From: CAZOLI01 sp964580675
GTDB lineage: Bacteria > Planctomycetota > MHYJ01 > CAYXQY01
NCBI GenBank assembly: GCA_964580675.1
Contig: CAZOLI010000002.1
Location: forward strand, 94,723 to 158,722
DNA length: 64,000 nucleotides
Reading direction: 5' to 3'
Shown here: positions 37,066 through 44,922 of the stretch, in pieces
How the letters are laid out: every line of letters begins with the position of its first letter
Numbering within the stretch: position 1 is the first letter of the stretch
Translations under genes and position numbers: made by a program
Notes under the pieces: model-generated
Database searches by the model: none
Seen by the model: the letters and a program-made list of their open reading frames with translations, nothing else
Told to the model about the DNA's origin: nothing

Positions 37066-38967
37066 ATGGAACGGATGGACCTCGAAACCTGGACGGACGA
37101 CGAACACCAGATTGCCATTCGGACTTCCGGTGATACGGGTCTTTTTTCAAGTAAAAAAGAGGTGCCGCCCGGAACGTTTGCGTATCTTCCCCATTCCGAG
37201 GAGGAGGGATCCATTCTTGAGTCCGGGGAACCCATACCGGCGGATTCACAGGCCATCTTAATTAAGTACGGGGAGTTTCCTCTTTCGTTCTACTGTGAAC
37301 ACCTCTCTTCGGCGGACGAGTATCTGTTTTCGGCCAACCTCACATTGATCTGCCGCGTCGACACAAGGGAGGAATACCTGAGCGGATTCTACCGAAATCT
37401 GATGGCCCGTGCCACATCCTGTTCCCTGGACACAATTCGGCAGTACCTTCGGTATTCCGTTAAAGCCGCCCTCTCCTCCTTTGTGTCCGAGCGGGAGGCG
37501 TCGGACCTGTTCGAATTTGAGGATGTGGCGGGCATTGAGGAGGTGCTGAAAGAAGAACTCCAGGAAGTGTTTTTTACCCGGGGTCTGGAATATCGGGCCC
37601 TTGGCAACCTCGAATTCCACTCGGATTCCTACGAAGAAGAACTGGAGAGACGTGAGGAGGAAAAAGAACGCATACTTCAGCACGAGGAATCACTTCAGGA
37701 ACAGAAACGAAAGGAAGAGAAACTGAAACGGGTGCTGGAGTTACTGAAAGAGGGGGCGGGGAACGAACTCCTTTCCGAAGTCGAGGACAGACGAGTCCGA
37801 CAGCTCCTTTATCGAACGCTTATAGACGAAGATTTGCTGGGCACCGACGAAGGTGAACGGGAGCTGTCGAAGCGATTGGACCGCGAGGCCCGGGAAGTCA
37901 TTTTGACCGCTCTACAGCGTCTGAGCCGAGAAGGCGGCACAGACGGACCGGCCGCGGCGGATGCCCTGCCGGAAACCCGGACCACGTCGGTGTTTGCCGT
38001 GTTCGGCACGACGGTCGCCCGGTTTTCACCGGATGGTCTTTCGGTGGAGGAAACACTTGATCTGGAGGAACCGCTTCGTTCTGTCCAGGTGACCGGGAAC
38101 GCCCCCCGGGACGAATCCGTTCTGCTCGTGGGATCCAAGCAGGGGGTCTTCGAGGTCTCACTGACGGATCTCGAAACGACCGTGTTTTACCGGTTGCCGG
38201 ATCGTGACGGGGTCCGCGGCGGCGTGAACGCAGCCACCGTTGTCGGCAACGACGTGCTGGCCACGCACTCCGAATACGGTGTGGCACGGTGGAATTACGA
38301 GCATCCGGATCGTCCGGAGCTTCTGCATGAGCAGGAGACGGTCTCGTCTCGGACAACACGTGCCGTAACACGATTAAATGACAGCATCTATGGGTTTCTT
38401 TCCGGCTCACGTCTGTACCTCGGGACTGTTCATAATCGGGAAACTGCCGTCGGCCTTGAGCCGGGATTGCCCGCGGAAGGGACGGACCTTGTTCGCACGG
38501 AGAACGGAATGTACGCCGCCGCCGGACATCGACTTTCCGGAGGGGTTCTAACCTGGCCGGTTCTGGACATTCCGGAGGCCCCGGAGCGGGCCCGGGAACT
38601 GCTGGAACCGTACGTTCAGCACGAAGGAACGACCATTCTGCGGAAACGTGAGCCCGTGACGTCGATCGATCTCGCCACCGTATCCGGCGTGCCCCATCTG
38701 TTCCACGCGACGCGGAACGGTCGGGCCACCGCCCGGATGCTGCACACCGGAATGGAAACCGTGTTCAACGCTGGTGATTATGATGTGGAGGGCGTTGCCG
38801 GTTCCTCAAGAGGGGTCTTTGGTCGAACGAGATCAGGCCGGTTTCTGCTTCGATGGGACCCCGGTAATTCGGACGAGCCGGCGTCGGTGGTGGACACCAT
38901 GACGTTCGGCGACAATCCCGTTTTCGATCTCGCAATCCGAACGGAACCAGAATCTGATGCATCCTGA
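37066..38967 (+). CDS. SPFH-like domain / coiled coil / beta-propeller fusion protein
   Basis: 633 residues, first gene of the ESCRT-like operon. Residues about 25-200 resemble an SPFH (band 7) domain: VPPGTFAYLP, IPADSQAILIKYGEFPLSFY, a lysine/arginine-poor beta region and the helical half ending TRGLEYRALGNLEFHSDS. A Glu/Arg coiled coil (about 200-240) follows as in other SPFH proteins. Residues about 305-630 are repeated four-stranded units (SVFAVFGTTVARFSPDG, ESVLLVGSKQGVFEVSL, GVFGRTRSGRFLLRWDPG) consistent with a beta-propeller. There is no membrane helix or signal peptide. It may scaffold a membrane patch for the downstream proteins; this is inference. It overlaps the next gene by 11 bases. 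Confidence 0.75.
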   Translation: MERMDLETWTDDEHQIAIRTSGDTGLFSSKKEVPPGTFAYLPHSEEEGSILESGEPIPADSQAILIKYGEFPLSFYCEHLSSADEYLFSANLTLICRVDTREEYLSGFYRNLMARATSCSLDTIRQYLRYSVKAALSSFVSEREASDLFEFEDVAGIEEVLKEELQEVFFTRGLEYRALGNLEFHSDSYEEELERREEEKERILQHEESLQEQKRKEEKLKRVLELLKEGAGNELLSEVEDRRVRQLLYRTLIDEDLLGTDEGERELSKRLDREAREVILTALQRLSREGGTDGPAAADALPETRTTSVFAVFGTTVARFSPDGLSVEETLDLEEPLRSVQVTGNAPRDESVLLVGSKQGVFEVSLTDLETTVFYRLPDRDGVRGGVNAATVVGNDVLATHSEYGVARWNYEHPDRPELLHEQETVSSRTTRAVTRLNDSIYGFLSGSRLYLGTVHNRETAVGLEPGLPAEGTDLVRTENGMYAAAGHRLSGGVLTWPVLDIPEAPERARELLEPYVQHEGTTILRKREPVTSIDLATVSGVPHLFHATRNGRATARMLHTGMETVFNAGDYDVEGVAGSSRGVFGRTRSGRFLLRWDPGNSDEPASVVDTMTFGDNPVFDLAIRTEPESDAS

Positions 38968-40192
38968 CATGAGCGAACAGGAATTTCGGGACCAGTACTG
39001 TTACTGCTGTCACCGTGAGTACGAAAGCACGGTGGGAACCTTTAGCGACAACTGGGCCTGTGATGAATGCGGTGCCCCGATCTGTTCCCTCTGCTGGATC
39101 ACGGGTATGCGGTACTGCGACGACCACGGAGAAAACATTGTGGACGACAGGACAAAGAAGGCCGGGGAAGAATCTGCGGATCCGGCGGACGATGCCGGAT
39201 CGGATGACGTTCCGGAGGCCGACCTCGTTGAGGAAACGCCGGAATCCCGCACGGAAGAGGATGATCCGGATCCCACCCCGGTCGAGCCCCGGGATGTAAC
39301 GGAAAGCGATGAATCCGTTCCCGAGCTTGCGGAGGAGTCTTCCGCCCCGGTCTCGGTGGATGAAGGTGATGTACCGGAGGAGGCCGTAACGCGACGCGAA
39401 TGCAAGAATCGGGAAGAAGCGTTTATATCGCGGGTGGAGTCGAAGTTCGGCAGCCGGTTCGGTGTGTTTCATCCCGGTGAAGGCCGCTGGCTGGACATGT
39501 CGAAAAATAACGTGGAGGTAAAACGCCGGGCAAAGACCGATTCGGTTAAATCGGAGGTGCAGTCCCTTCTTGACGAAAATTACCGTGAGGTGTTTCAGCA
39601 GATGCCGGTCGACCGATCCATATCCTGGTACGTGTTTACCCGAAAATTTTTCGGGGGCCGGTCCCTGAAGGTGGTGATGGCGGCCGCCGCCATCAGCCCG
39701 TGGAAGGACCTGGTCCGGAAGGGGTACTCGAACCGGAAGATCCCGTACGCCCGGGCCGAGGAAGTGGCGTCAAAATTGAACGCCGGCAATAACGTGTTTC
39801 ACTACATCGGTCTCTTTGCGACGACAGGATGGAAGGAGAACGCCCGGCAACTCGTCTCGAACGGACAGAATTACCTGCTCAGCCTGGTTGATTACCGGGA
39901 CGGACGATGGCGAAATTACCAGTCCCCCGACGGTCGCTGGGGAGATTTTCAGTCCGTGTTTGACCTGAACACGAAGGACGAACAGAAGGAGCGCATTCTC
40001 GAGTACATCCGCAACCATGAGTTTGAGGTCATCATGGGCCGTCTTTCCCTGGAAAAGGCGCAAAAAGACCTGAACATGTCCGAGTCGGAGTTAAAGAACA
40101 GTTTCCGGTCGGTGGCCAGCCAGGATCCGTTCGTCAAGTTTGAGGTGACGCCGTCCGGCAGCCGTCTCGTGCGAACCTACAGGGGGTCATAA
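38957..40192 (+). CDS. Zinc-finger protein of unknown function in the ESCRT-like operon
   Basis: 411 residues from ATG 38957; ATG 38969 is an alternative start just after the previous stop. The N-terminus carries eight likely zinc ligands in the order CYCCH, CDEC, CSLC, CDDH (residues about 15-56), resembling B-box or treble-clef fingers that bind proteins. An acidic linker of about 80 residues follows, then a folded region of about 250 residues that I do not recognise (IGLFATTGWKENARQLV, NYLLSLVDYRDGRW) and a C-terminal helical segment that could be a winged helix. Overlap with the SPFH gene and a 1-base gap to the next gene mean it is almost certainly cotranscribed. An adaptor role is a guess. 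Confidence 0.8.
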   Translation: MHPDMSEQEFRDQYCYCCHREYESTVGTFSDNWACDECGAPICSLCWITGMRYCDDHGENIVDDRTKKAGEESADPADDAGSDDVPEADLVEETPESRTEEDDPDPTPVEPRDVTESDESVPELAEESSAPVSVDEGDVPEEAVTRRECKNREEAFISRVESKFGSRFGVFHPGEGRWLDMSKNNVEVKRRAKTDSVKSEVQSLLDENYREVFQQMPVDRSISWYVFTRKFFGGRSLKVVMAAAAISPWKDLVRKGYSNRKIPYARAEEVASKLNAGNNVFHYIGLFATTGWKENARQLVSNGQNYLLSLVDYRDGRWRNYQSPDGRWGDFQSVFDLNTKDEQKERILEYIRNHEFEVIMGRLSLEKAQKDLNMSESELKNSFRSVASQDPFVKFEVTPSGSRLVRTYRGS

Positions 40193-40193
40193 C

Positions 40194-40946
40194 ATGCTAC
40201 TTGAGAAAGTAAAAGAACTGCTCGGCGTGGACGAGGTTCCGGAGGACGTCTCCGAGTATTACACCAAGGCCGAGGACCTTCGGGAAGCCCTGTATCTCGT
40301 CCGGGAAGCCCGCTACCGGGACGAACAGCGAAAAGGCCGGGCCATGGAGGACCTCAAAATCCTGGAGGACAAGGAACGGGAACTGATGGATCGGGGGCGG
40401 GCCGAGGAGAACGAAACGCGTCGGAAAATACTGGCAAGCAAAGTGAAGGAAATCCGGGACAAGAAGGACGAGATCCGGCACAAGATCAACGAAATCTACA
40501 ACAAGCGAATCCAGATCTACGCCGAACACATGAAGTCCCTGGAGACGCTTGTGGAGATGGAGGAGGAACCGGTGCCGACGAGCGACGCCCTGCAGGAGTA
40601 CGCCGTAAAAGCCCGGGAGAAACTGGAAAAACTGGACGAAACTTACGCCATGGCCGAAGGCGTCGAATTTTCCTCCTCGGAAAACGTGGACGTCACCGAT
40701 GAGGAACGCGAGATACTGGATGAATTCGAGGAGGACCGGAAGGAGGAAACGAAGACAAACGCGGAGGAGGACCGGGAAGAGGAGGAATTGGAAGAGGAAA
40801 AAGAGGAGGAATCATCGACGGAGGTGACCGATGAGGAGGAACCGGAGGAGGAGCCCTTTGCCGAAGAATTTGAGGAAGAACTGGAACGCCGGGAGTCCTC
40901 GGATCGTGAAGAAGAAGGACCGGAGAAAGAGGAAATGCTGGAGTAA
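40194..40946 (+). CDS. ESCRT-III-like coiled-coil protein, paralogue 1
   Basis: 250 residues starting MLLEKVKELLG, a short amphipathic helix, then a long basic helical hairpin (about 25-115) and an extremely acidic tail (about 165-250). Within the hairpin it has E63-L-M-D-R-G68, then R76-R77 and A81, a motif found at identical spacing in the two following genes. Near residues 170-180 it has EREILDEFEED; paralogue 2 ends with a similar EILSEFDEE, a candidate docking motif for the ATPase. The layout (amphipathic start, basic hairpin, acidic tail) is that of ESCRT-III/Snf7 and PspA proteins. The assignment is structural inference, not a database match. Confidence 0.7.
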   Translation: MLLEKVKELLGVDEVPEDVSEYYTKAEDLREALYLVREARYRDEQRKGRAMEDLKILEDKERELMDRGRAEENETRRKILASKVKEIRDKKDEIRHKINEIYNKRIQIYAEHMKSLETLVEMEEEPVPTSDALQEYAVKAREKLEKLDETYAMAEGVEFSSSENVDVTDEEREILDEFEEDRKEETKTNAEEDREEEELEEEKEEESSTEVTDEEEPEEEPFAEEFEEELERRESSDREEEGPEKEEMLE

Positions 40947-40985
40947 ACCCGGTTTGGATCTTGCATCAAGTTACGGAATAGGCCC

Positions 40986-41627
40986 TTGATAAATCTTTTG
41001 AAGCGCCTGTTTGGCATTAAGAAGAGCATCAAAGACATCGATCCGGAGGAACTGGCCCGGGAGGAGAAACGGCTGGAGATCCGGGAGAACCAGCTCATCG
41101 AGCGGATCGAAAAGATTGAGGAGAAGAAAAAAGAAATCTTTCAGGAAGGCGCCGAAGCTTCGTCAAAAGCCCGGCGCCGCATATATGCACGACGGTACAA
41201 CGACTTCACGAAACGGGCCCTGATGCTGGACCGCGAAGTGTCCCGCGTAACGAAGGAGATCATGACAATGGAACGAATTCGAATGATCCTGCCCCGTGAG
41301 GAAGGAACCGTCGGCGGCGTCCTGGACCGGCTGGACGAATCGGCGGTGGCCGAACTACAGACCATGCTGGAGGACAACAAGGTGTCCGAGGAGATGTACA
41401 TGAACAAACTCGACGATATTCTCGGCATCACCGAGGACGACATCTACGAGCCGGAAACCGCCGACGAGGAGGAAATGGACCTGATCAAGACCTGGGAAGC
41501 GATGGACGAGGGTGAACTGGAAATGGAGGATGTCATGCCGGAATTGTCCGAGGAAGAAGAAGACCTCGAGGACGCGGAGGCGGACGAAATTTTGAGTGAA
41601 TTTGACGAAGAACAATCCGGCGAATGA
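40986..41627 (+). CDS. ESCRT-III-like coiled-coil protein, paralogue 2
   Basis: 213 residues from TTG 40986 (no good ATG upstream of conserved sequence). It begins INLLKRLFG, an amphipathic helix, followed by a basic helical hairpin (about 20-100) with E50-I-F-Q-E-G55, R63-R64 and A68, and acidic C-terminal helices. Residues about 115-175 align without gaps in places to paralogue 3 (LEDNKVSEEMYMNKLDDIL; WEAMDEGE). It ends with ADEILSEFDEEQ. The pattern suits an ESCRT-III subunit: helix 0 inserts in membrane, helices 1-2 polymerise, and the acidic tail is autoinhibitory and binds the MIT domain of the ATPase; this mapping is inferred. Confidence 0.72.
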   Translation: MINLLKRLFGIKKSIKDIDPEELAREEKRLEIRENQLIERIEKIEEKKKEIFQEGAEASSKARRRIYARRYNDFTKRALMLDREVSRVTKEIMTMERIRMILPREEGTVGGVLDRLDESAVAELQTMLEDNKVSEEMYMNKLDDILGITEDDIYEPETADEEEMDLIKTWEAMDEGELEMEDVMPELSEEEEDLEDAEADEILSEFDEEQSGE

Positions 41628-41764
41628 ATACCCCCCATCCGGAACGTTCCTCTTTTCCCAGAGGATAATTTCATGGATGAAGGAGGAAGGGTACGTTGTC
41701 GTTCATGAAGCGAGGTGGAGTGCCCGTTCGTACTGTCGGATGAAGCCGAATACGACCGAAGCCG

Positions 41765-41811
41765 ACGTGTACTCCGGGCGACGCCGTCGCCCTCCGTTCA
41801 CGACAACAAAC
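41765..41811. repeat. Single arm of the palindromic repeat found at 50261-50385
   Basis: The bases ACGTGTACTCCG followed by a short GC-rich hairpin (GGGCGACGCCGTCGCCC) and TTCACGACAACAA match the arms of the element at 50261-50385. It lies in the 234-base gap between two ESCRT-III-like genes. A partial or decayed copy is likely. Confidence 0.55.
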
Positions 41812-41861
41812 ACATGGATCCACGCTTTTCGATCAGTTACTAATATTTACCGGAGACGATT

Positions 41862-42509
41862 ATGGGATTGCTGGATTGGTTGAAAGGTGAGACGTCGAGC
41901 CTGGGAGATCTTTCCCTTGAGGAAGTAAAAAAGGAGAAACGCCGCATGAACATCCGCGAGGGAAAGGCGCTGAAACGCCTGGAAAAACTGGAGGCTCAGC
42001 GAGACGAGGTCTTTCGGAAGGGAGCCAAAGTCAATTCCGACATTCGCCGGCGTCAGCTGGCCCGGAAGTACAAGCAGAAGAAGAAACAGATCAGGATGGT
42101 TGAACGGAAGCTCAATCGCATTTCCAAACAGCTTTTGACCCTTTCCGCCGTTGGCCTTGCCCTTGAACGTCAGAAAAACATCGAAGAAGGATTAACGGGC
42201 ATTCTGCAGGACGTCAGGGAGGAGGAAATCCGGACGTTGCTGGAGGACGACAAGATCAGTTACGACATGTACATGGACAAGCTGGACAAGGTTCTGAAGG
42301 AATCCAGCATGATCAGTGACGAAGAATTTATGGAACAGATCGGGGAGGAGGGACGGGAGGTTCTCGAAGCCTGGGAGGCGATGGACGAAGGCGAAATTGA
42401 TTCCATGGAGGAAGCCATGGAGACGGTTGAGGAAGAGATTCGGGAGAAGGAGGATCAGCGACGGTCCTTCGAGGAAGAAATCGAGGAACTGGGTGAGTCC
42501 ACGGGTTAG
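41862..42509 (+). CDS. ESCRT-III-like coiled-coil protein, paralogue 3
   Basis: 215 residues with CCGGAGA before ATG 41862. It starts MGLLDWLKG, close in style to the amphipathic first helix of Snf7, CHMP and PspA proteins, then has a basic helical hairpin (about 20-105) with E49-V-F-R-K-G54, R62-R63 and A67, and acidic helices to the end. The run KGAKVNSDIRRRQLARKYK and the following QIRMVERKLNRISKQLLTL resemble the second helix of ESCRT-III. It shares LEDDKISYDMYMDKLDKVL and WEAMDEGE with paralogue 2. The gene ends 19 bases before the Vps4-like ATPase gene. Confidence 0.74.
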   Translation: MGLLDWLKGETSSLGDLSLEEVKKEKRRMNIREGKALKRLEKLEAQRDEVFRKGAKVNSDIRRRQLARKYKQKKKQIRMVERKLNRISKQLLTLSAVGLALERQKNIEEGLTGILQDVREEEIRTLLEDDKISYDMYMDKLDKVLKESSMISDEEFMEQIGEEGREVLEAWEAMDEGEIDSMEEAMETVEEEIREKEDQRRSFEEEIEELGESTG

Positions 42510-42528
42510 TGTCAGGGAGGAGCCGGTT

Positions 42529-43737
42529 ATGGAGCTGAAGAAACCAATCAAGAAAGCCCTGAAAAAAGCCCGGGCGTGTTACGACGCGGGCAAGACGGAC
42601 GAGGCGGCGAACCAGTACGAAAAGGCCTCAAAGCTGATGGAGATTTACGCCAATCAGGGCATGACCCGGGACACGGAATTGAAGCGAAAGAAGAAGGCCG
42701 TTCGGTACCGAGAAACGGCAAGCAAACTACGCTCCGGCGAAATTGGCGACGACGCGGAGGAGGATCCGGAGGAGGCCGCGAAGGACGCGGAGAAACCCGT
42801 GACCGCCACGGACTCTCCGGAAATTCGAAATGCTGTTCACCAGTTAATACACCACGCTGAGGTGGAGTGGTCCGACATCGGGGGGCTCCACGAGACCAAG
42901 CAGGAAATTAAGTACACCCTCGGCGTTACGCTTGCCGAAACGCCCTCCGACGTGGACGTGGAATCCTGGGACAAAATTCTGTTTTACGGCCCCCCTGGGA
43001 CGGGAAAAACCCTGATGGCCGCCGCAACCTCAAACGCCGTTCGATCCTCCGAAGGTGTTCGTTCGGTGTTTTTCAACGTCAAGATTTCCTCGATTTTGTC
43101 GAAGTACTTCGGGGAATCCTCCAAAATCATCTCGGAACTGTATGGCGTCGCTCGGGACACCTCACCCGCATTGATATTTCTCGACGAAATAGAGTCCATC
43201 ACCACCGACCGGGACACGTCGGACACCGGTGCCGAGCGCCGGCTGCTGTCCACCATACTCTCCGAACTCGACGGACTGGAACAGAAGGGACGGGACGACA
43301 TTTACGTCCTCACCATCGCCGCCACGAACCGTCCCTGGGATCTGGATCCGGCCGTCCTCTCCCGGTTCGAAAAAAAAATATACGTTCCCCTGCCCGACCT
43401 GGAAGCGCGAAAAGAAATTCTGCAGATTCATTTAATTGATCGGGGTTTTGAATCCGACGTGCCGATTGAGAAGCTGGCCGAGATTACGGACGGGATGAGC
43501 GGACGGGAAATTGAACAATTCTGCAAGCAGGTCATCAGTCAGATGGTGGCCGACGAAAACAACCACCTCCCCTCGCTGGTGGATAAGGGTCTTGAAGAGG
43601 TCAAAGATTACAAACTGCAGGTGCGGCCGCTCCAGATCGATGACTTCCGCGAAGCGGCTTCGGAGGTTCATCCCCAGACCTCCGAAGAAGACCGGGAGCG
43701 CTACCGGGAATGGCACCGGGAAACCGGTGGTGTGTAA
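42529..43737 (+). CDS. Vps4-like AAA ATPase with N-terminal MIT-like domain
   Basis: ATG 42529 with GGGAGG 8 bases upstream starts the real protein (402 residues); a longer frame to 42316 overlaps the previous gene. Residues 1-70 form a three-helix, TPR-like MIT-type domain (ARACYDAGKTDEAANQYEKA, then RKKKAVRYRETASKLRSG). The AAA domain has Walker A GPPGTGKT (154-161), pore-loop KYFGES (192-197), Walker B LIFLDE (215-220), sensor ATNRPWDLD (266-274) and SRFEKKIYVPLPDLEAR, which is characteristic of the Vps4/katanin (meiotic) clade. The C-terminus (DDFREAASEVHPQTSEEDRERY) also fits that clade. Vps4 disassembles ESCRT-III polymers by binding their tails through MIT; three ESCRT-III-like genes precede it. 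Confidence 0.85.
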   Translation: MELKKPIKKALKKARACYDAGKTDEAANQYEKASKLMEIYANQGMTRDTELKRKKKAVRYRETASKLRSGEIGDDAEEDPEEAAKDAEKPVTATDSPEIRNAVHQLIHHAEVEWSDIGGLHETKQEIKYTLGVTLAETPSDVDVESWDKILFYGPPGTGKTLMAAATSNAVRSSEGVRSVFFNVKISSILSKYFGESSKIISELYGVARDTSPALIFLDEIESITTDRDTSDTGAERRLLSTILSELDGLEQKGRDDIYVLTIAATNRPWDLDPAVLSRFEKKIYVPLPDLEARKEILQIHLIDRGFESDVPIEKLAEITDGMSGREIEQFCKQVISQMVADENNHLPSLVDKGLEEVKDYKLQVRPLQIDDFREAASEVHPQTSEEDRERYREWHRETGGV

Positions 43738-43806
43738 CCGCTTCCGGCTCACGTCATTTTCAATGTTCCTTTTGTCCGTTACGACGAATACCTTGTTTCC
43801 GGCCCC

Positions 43807-44871
43807 ATGAAGGTTTCGGATATCCTTCTAAACATTTTGCTGCCCATTGCGGTGTTTTTCCTGGTGGTGATCCTGCTGTACCGGGTTGAACATGGCGCCC
43901 CGGAAACCCAGATTCATTCCGTGTGGGATGCCCTGTGGTTTACTATTGTCACCCTGACAACCGTGGGATACGGGGATCTCGTTCCGGTGACGGTGCCGGG
44001 CAAAATTCTTGGCGGTGTTCTGGTTGTGGGAAGTCTCGGCACGCTCGGATACCTCGTTGGTAAAATTGGTCAGACCATTTACGAATACCGGGAGCGGAAG
44101 AAACTCGGCCACCACGGTACCACGTTCACGGACCACATTATCGTCGTGGGCTGGGACGATTTCATGAAGGACGTGGTACAGCAACTGTTATTTTCCGAAC
44201 GGCAGGTCGCCATCCTGACGCGGGACCGGGAAAATGTGGACCTGATATATGAGGAATTCGGCCGTGATCAGGTTTTTGTTCTGGTTTCGGAAATCGACAA
44301 CTACGACGCGTACAAAAAAGCGGGTATCGAACACTGTTTCCGCGTGTTACTGAGCCACGAAGACGACACGAAGAATCTCGTGACGCTGTTAAATCTCCAG
44401 GATCAGTACGGTGACATCAAAATTGTTGTCACCGTGCACAACGAACAACTTCGGGAGTCCTTCCGGTCCGCCGGAGCAGAATTCGTCATTCCCCGGGACG
44501 AAATTCCCACACAGCTTACCGCAAGCCATATATATGAGCCGGACGTCGCCGAGTACGCCGTGGACCTGATCTCCAGCGTGCAGAAGGAAGGGGATTACGA
44601 GTTTCAGCAGTATTTCGTGACGGAAGGCCACGAATTTGACGGCATGAATTACGGAGAACTGTTCGAAAACGTCCGGCAAAAAACCGAGGCCCTGCCGTTT
44701 GCGGTAAGCCAGACCCGGAATGGCAAAAAGAATATTGAGGTGCTTCCAGATGACGATCTTACCGTTGTATCGGGGGATTACGTGTTGTTGATCATGAACA
44801 AAACCGTTGAGGACAATGTACGGGACCTGTTCGAAGTCCAGCAGGGACTTCTCGAGACCGAGGAGGAGTAA
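43807..44871 (+). CDS. Potassium channel with RCK (TrkA-N/TrkA-C) domains
   Basis: 354 residues: two membrane helices flank a pore loop with the K+ selectivity filter TTVGYGD (about residues 45-51). A cytoplasmic TrkA-N Rossmann domain follows (HIIVVGWDDFMKDVVQQLLF, with a GWD in place of the usual GxGxxG), then a second RCK half and a TrkA-C-like domain near the end. This is the MthK/Kch type of gated K+ channel. It lies 69 bases after the Vps4-like gene and may share its transcript. Confidence 0.93.
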   Translation: MKVSDILLNILLPIAVFFLVVILLYRVEHGAPETQIHSVWDALWFTIVTLTTVGYGDLVPVTVPGKILGGVLVVGSLGTLGYLVGKIGQTIYEYRERKKLGHHGTTFTDHIIVVGWDDFMKDVVQQLLFSERQVAILTRDRENVDLIYEEFGRDQVFVLVSEIDNYDAYKKAGIEHCFRVLLSHEDDTKNLVTLLNLQDQYGDIKIVVTVHNEQLRESFRSAGAEFVIPRDEIPTQLTASHIYEPDVAEYAVDLISSVQKEGDYEFQQYFVTEGHEFDGMNYGELFENVRQKTEALPFAVSQTRNGKKNIEVLPDDDLTVVSGDYVLLIMNKTVEDNVRDLFEVQQGLLETEEE

Positions 44872-44922
44872 TCGGGTGATGATTACGTTCAGGTTGTTTT
44901 TTCATATTGAAGGAACACCGTG

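Noticed and set aside
41596..41883. 95-codon frame in the gap between two ESCRT-III-like genes
   Set aside because: It overlaps the end and start of those genes and contains the palindromic repeat arm; no ribosome site.
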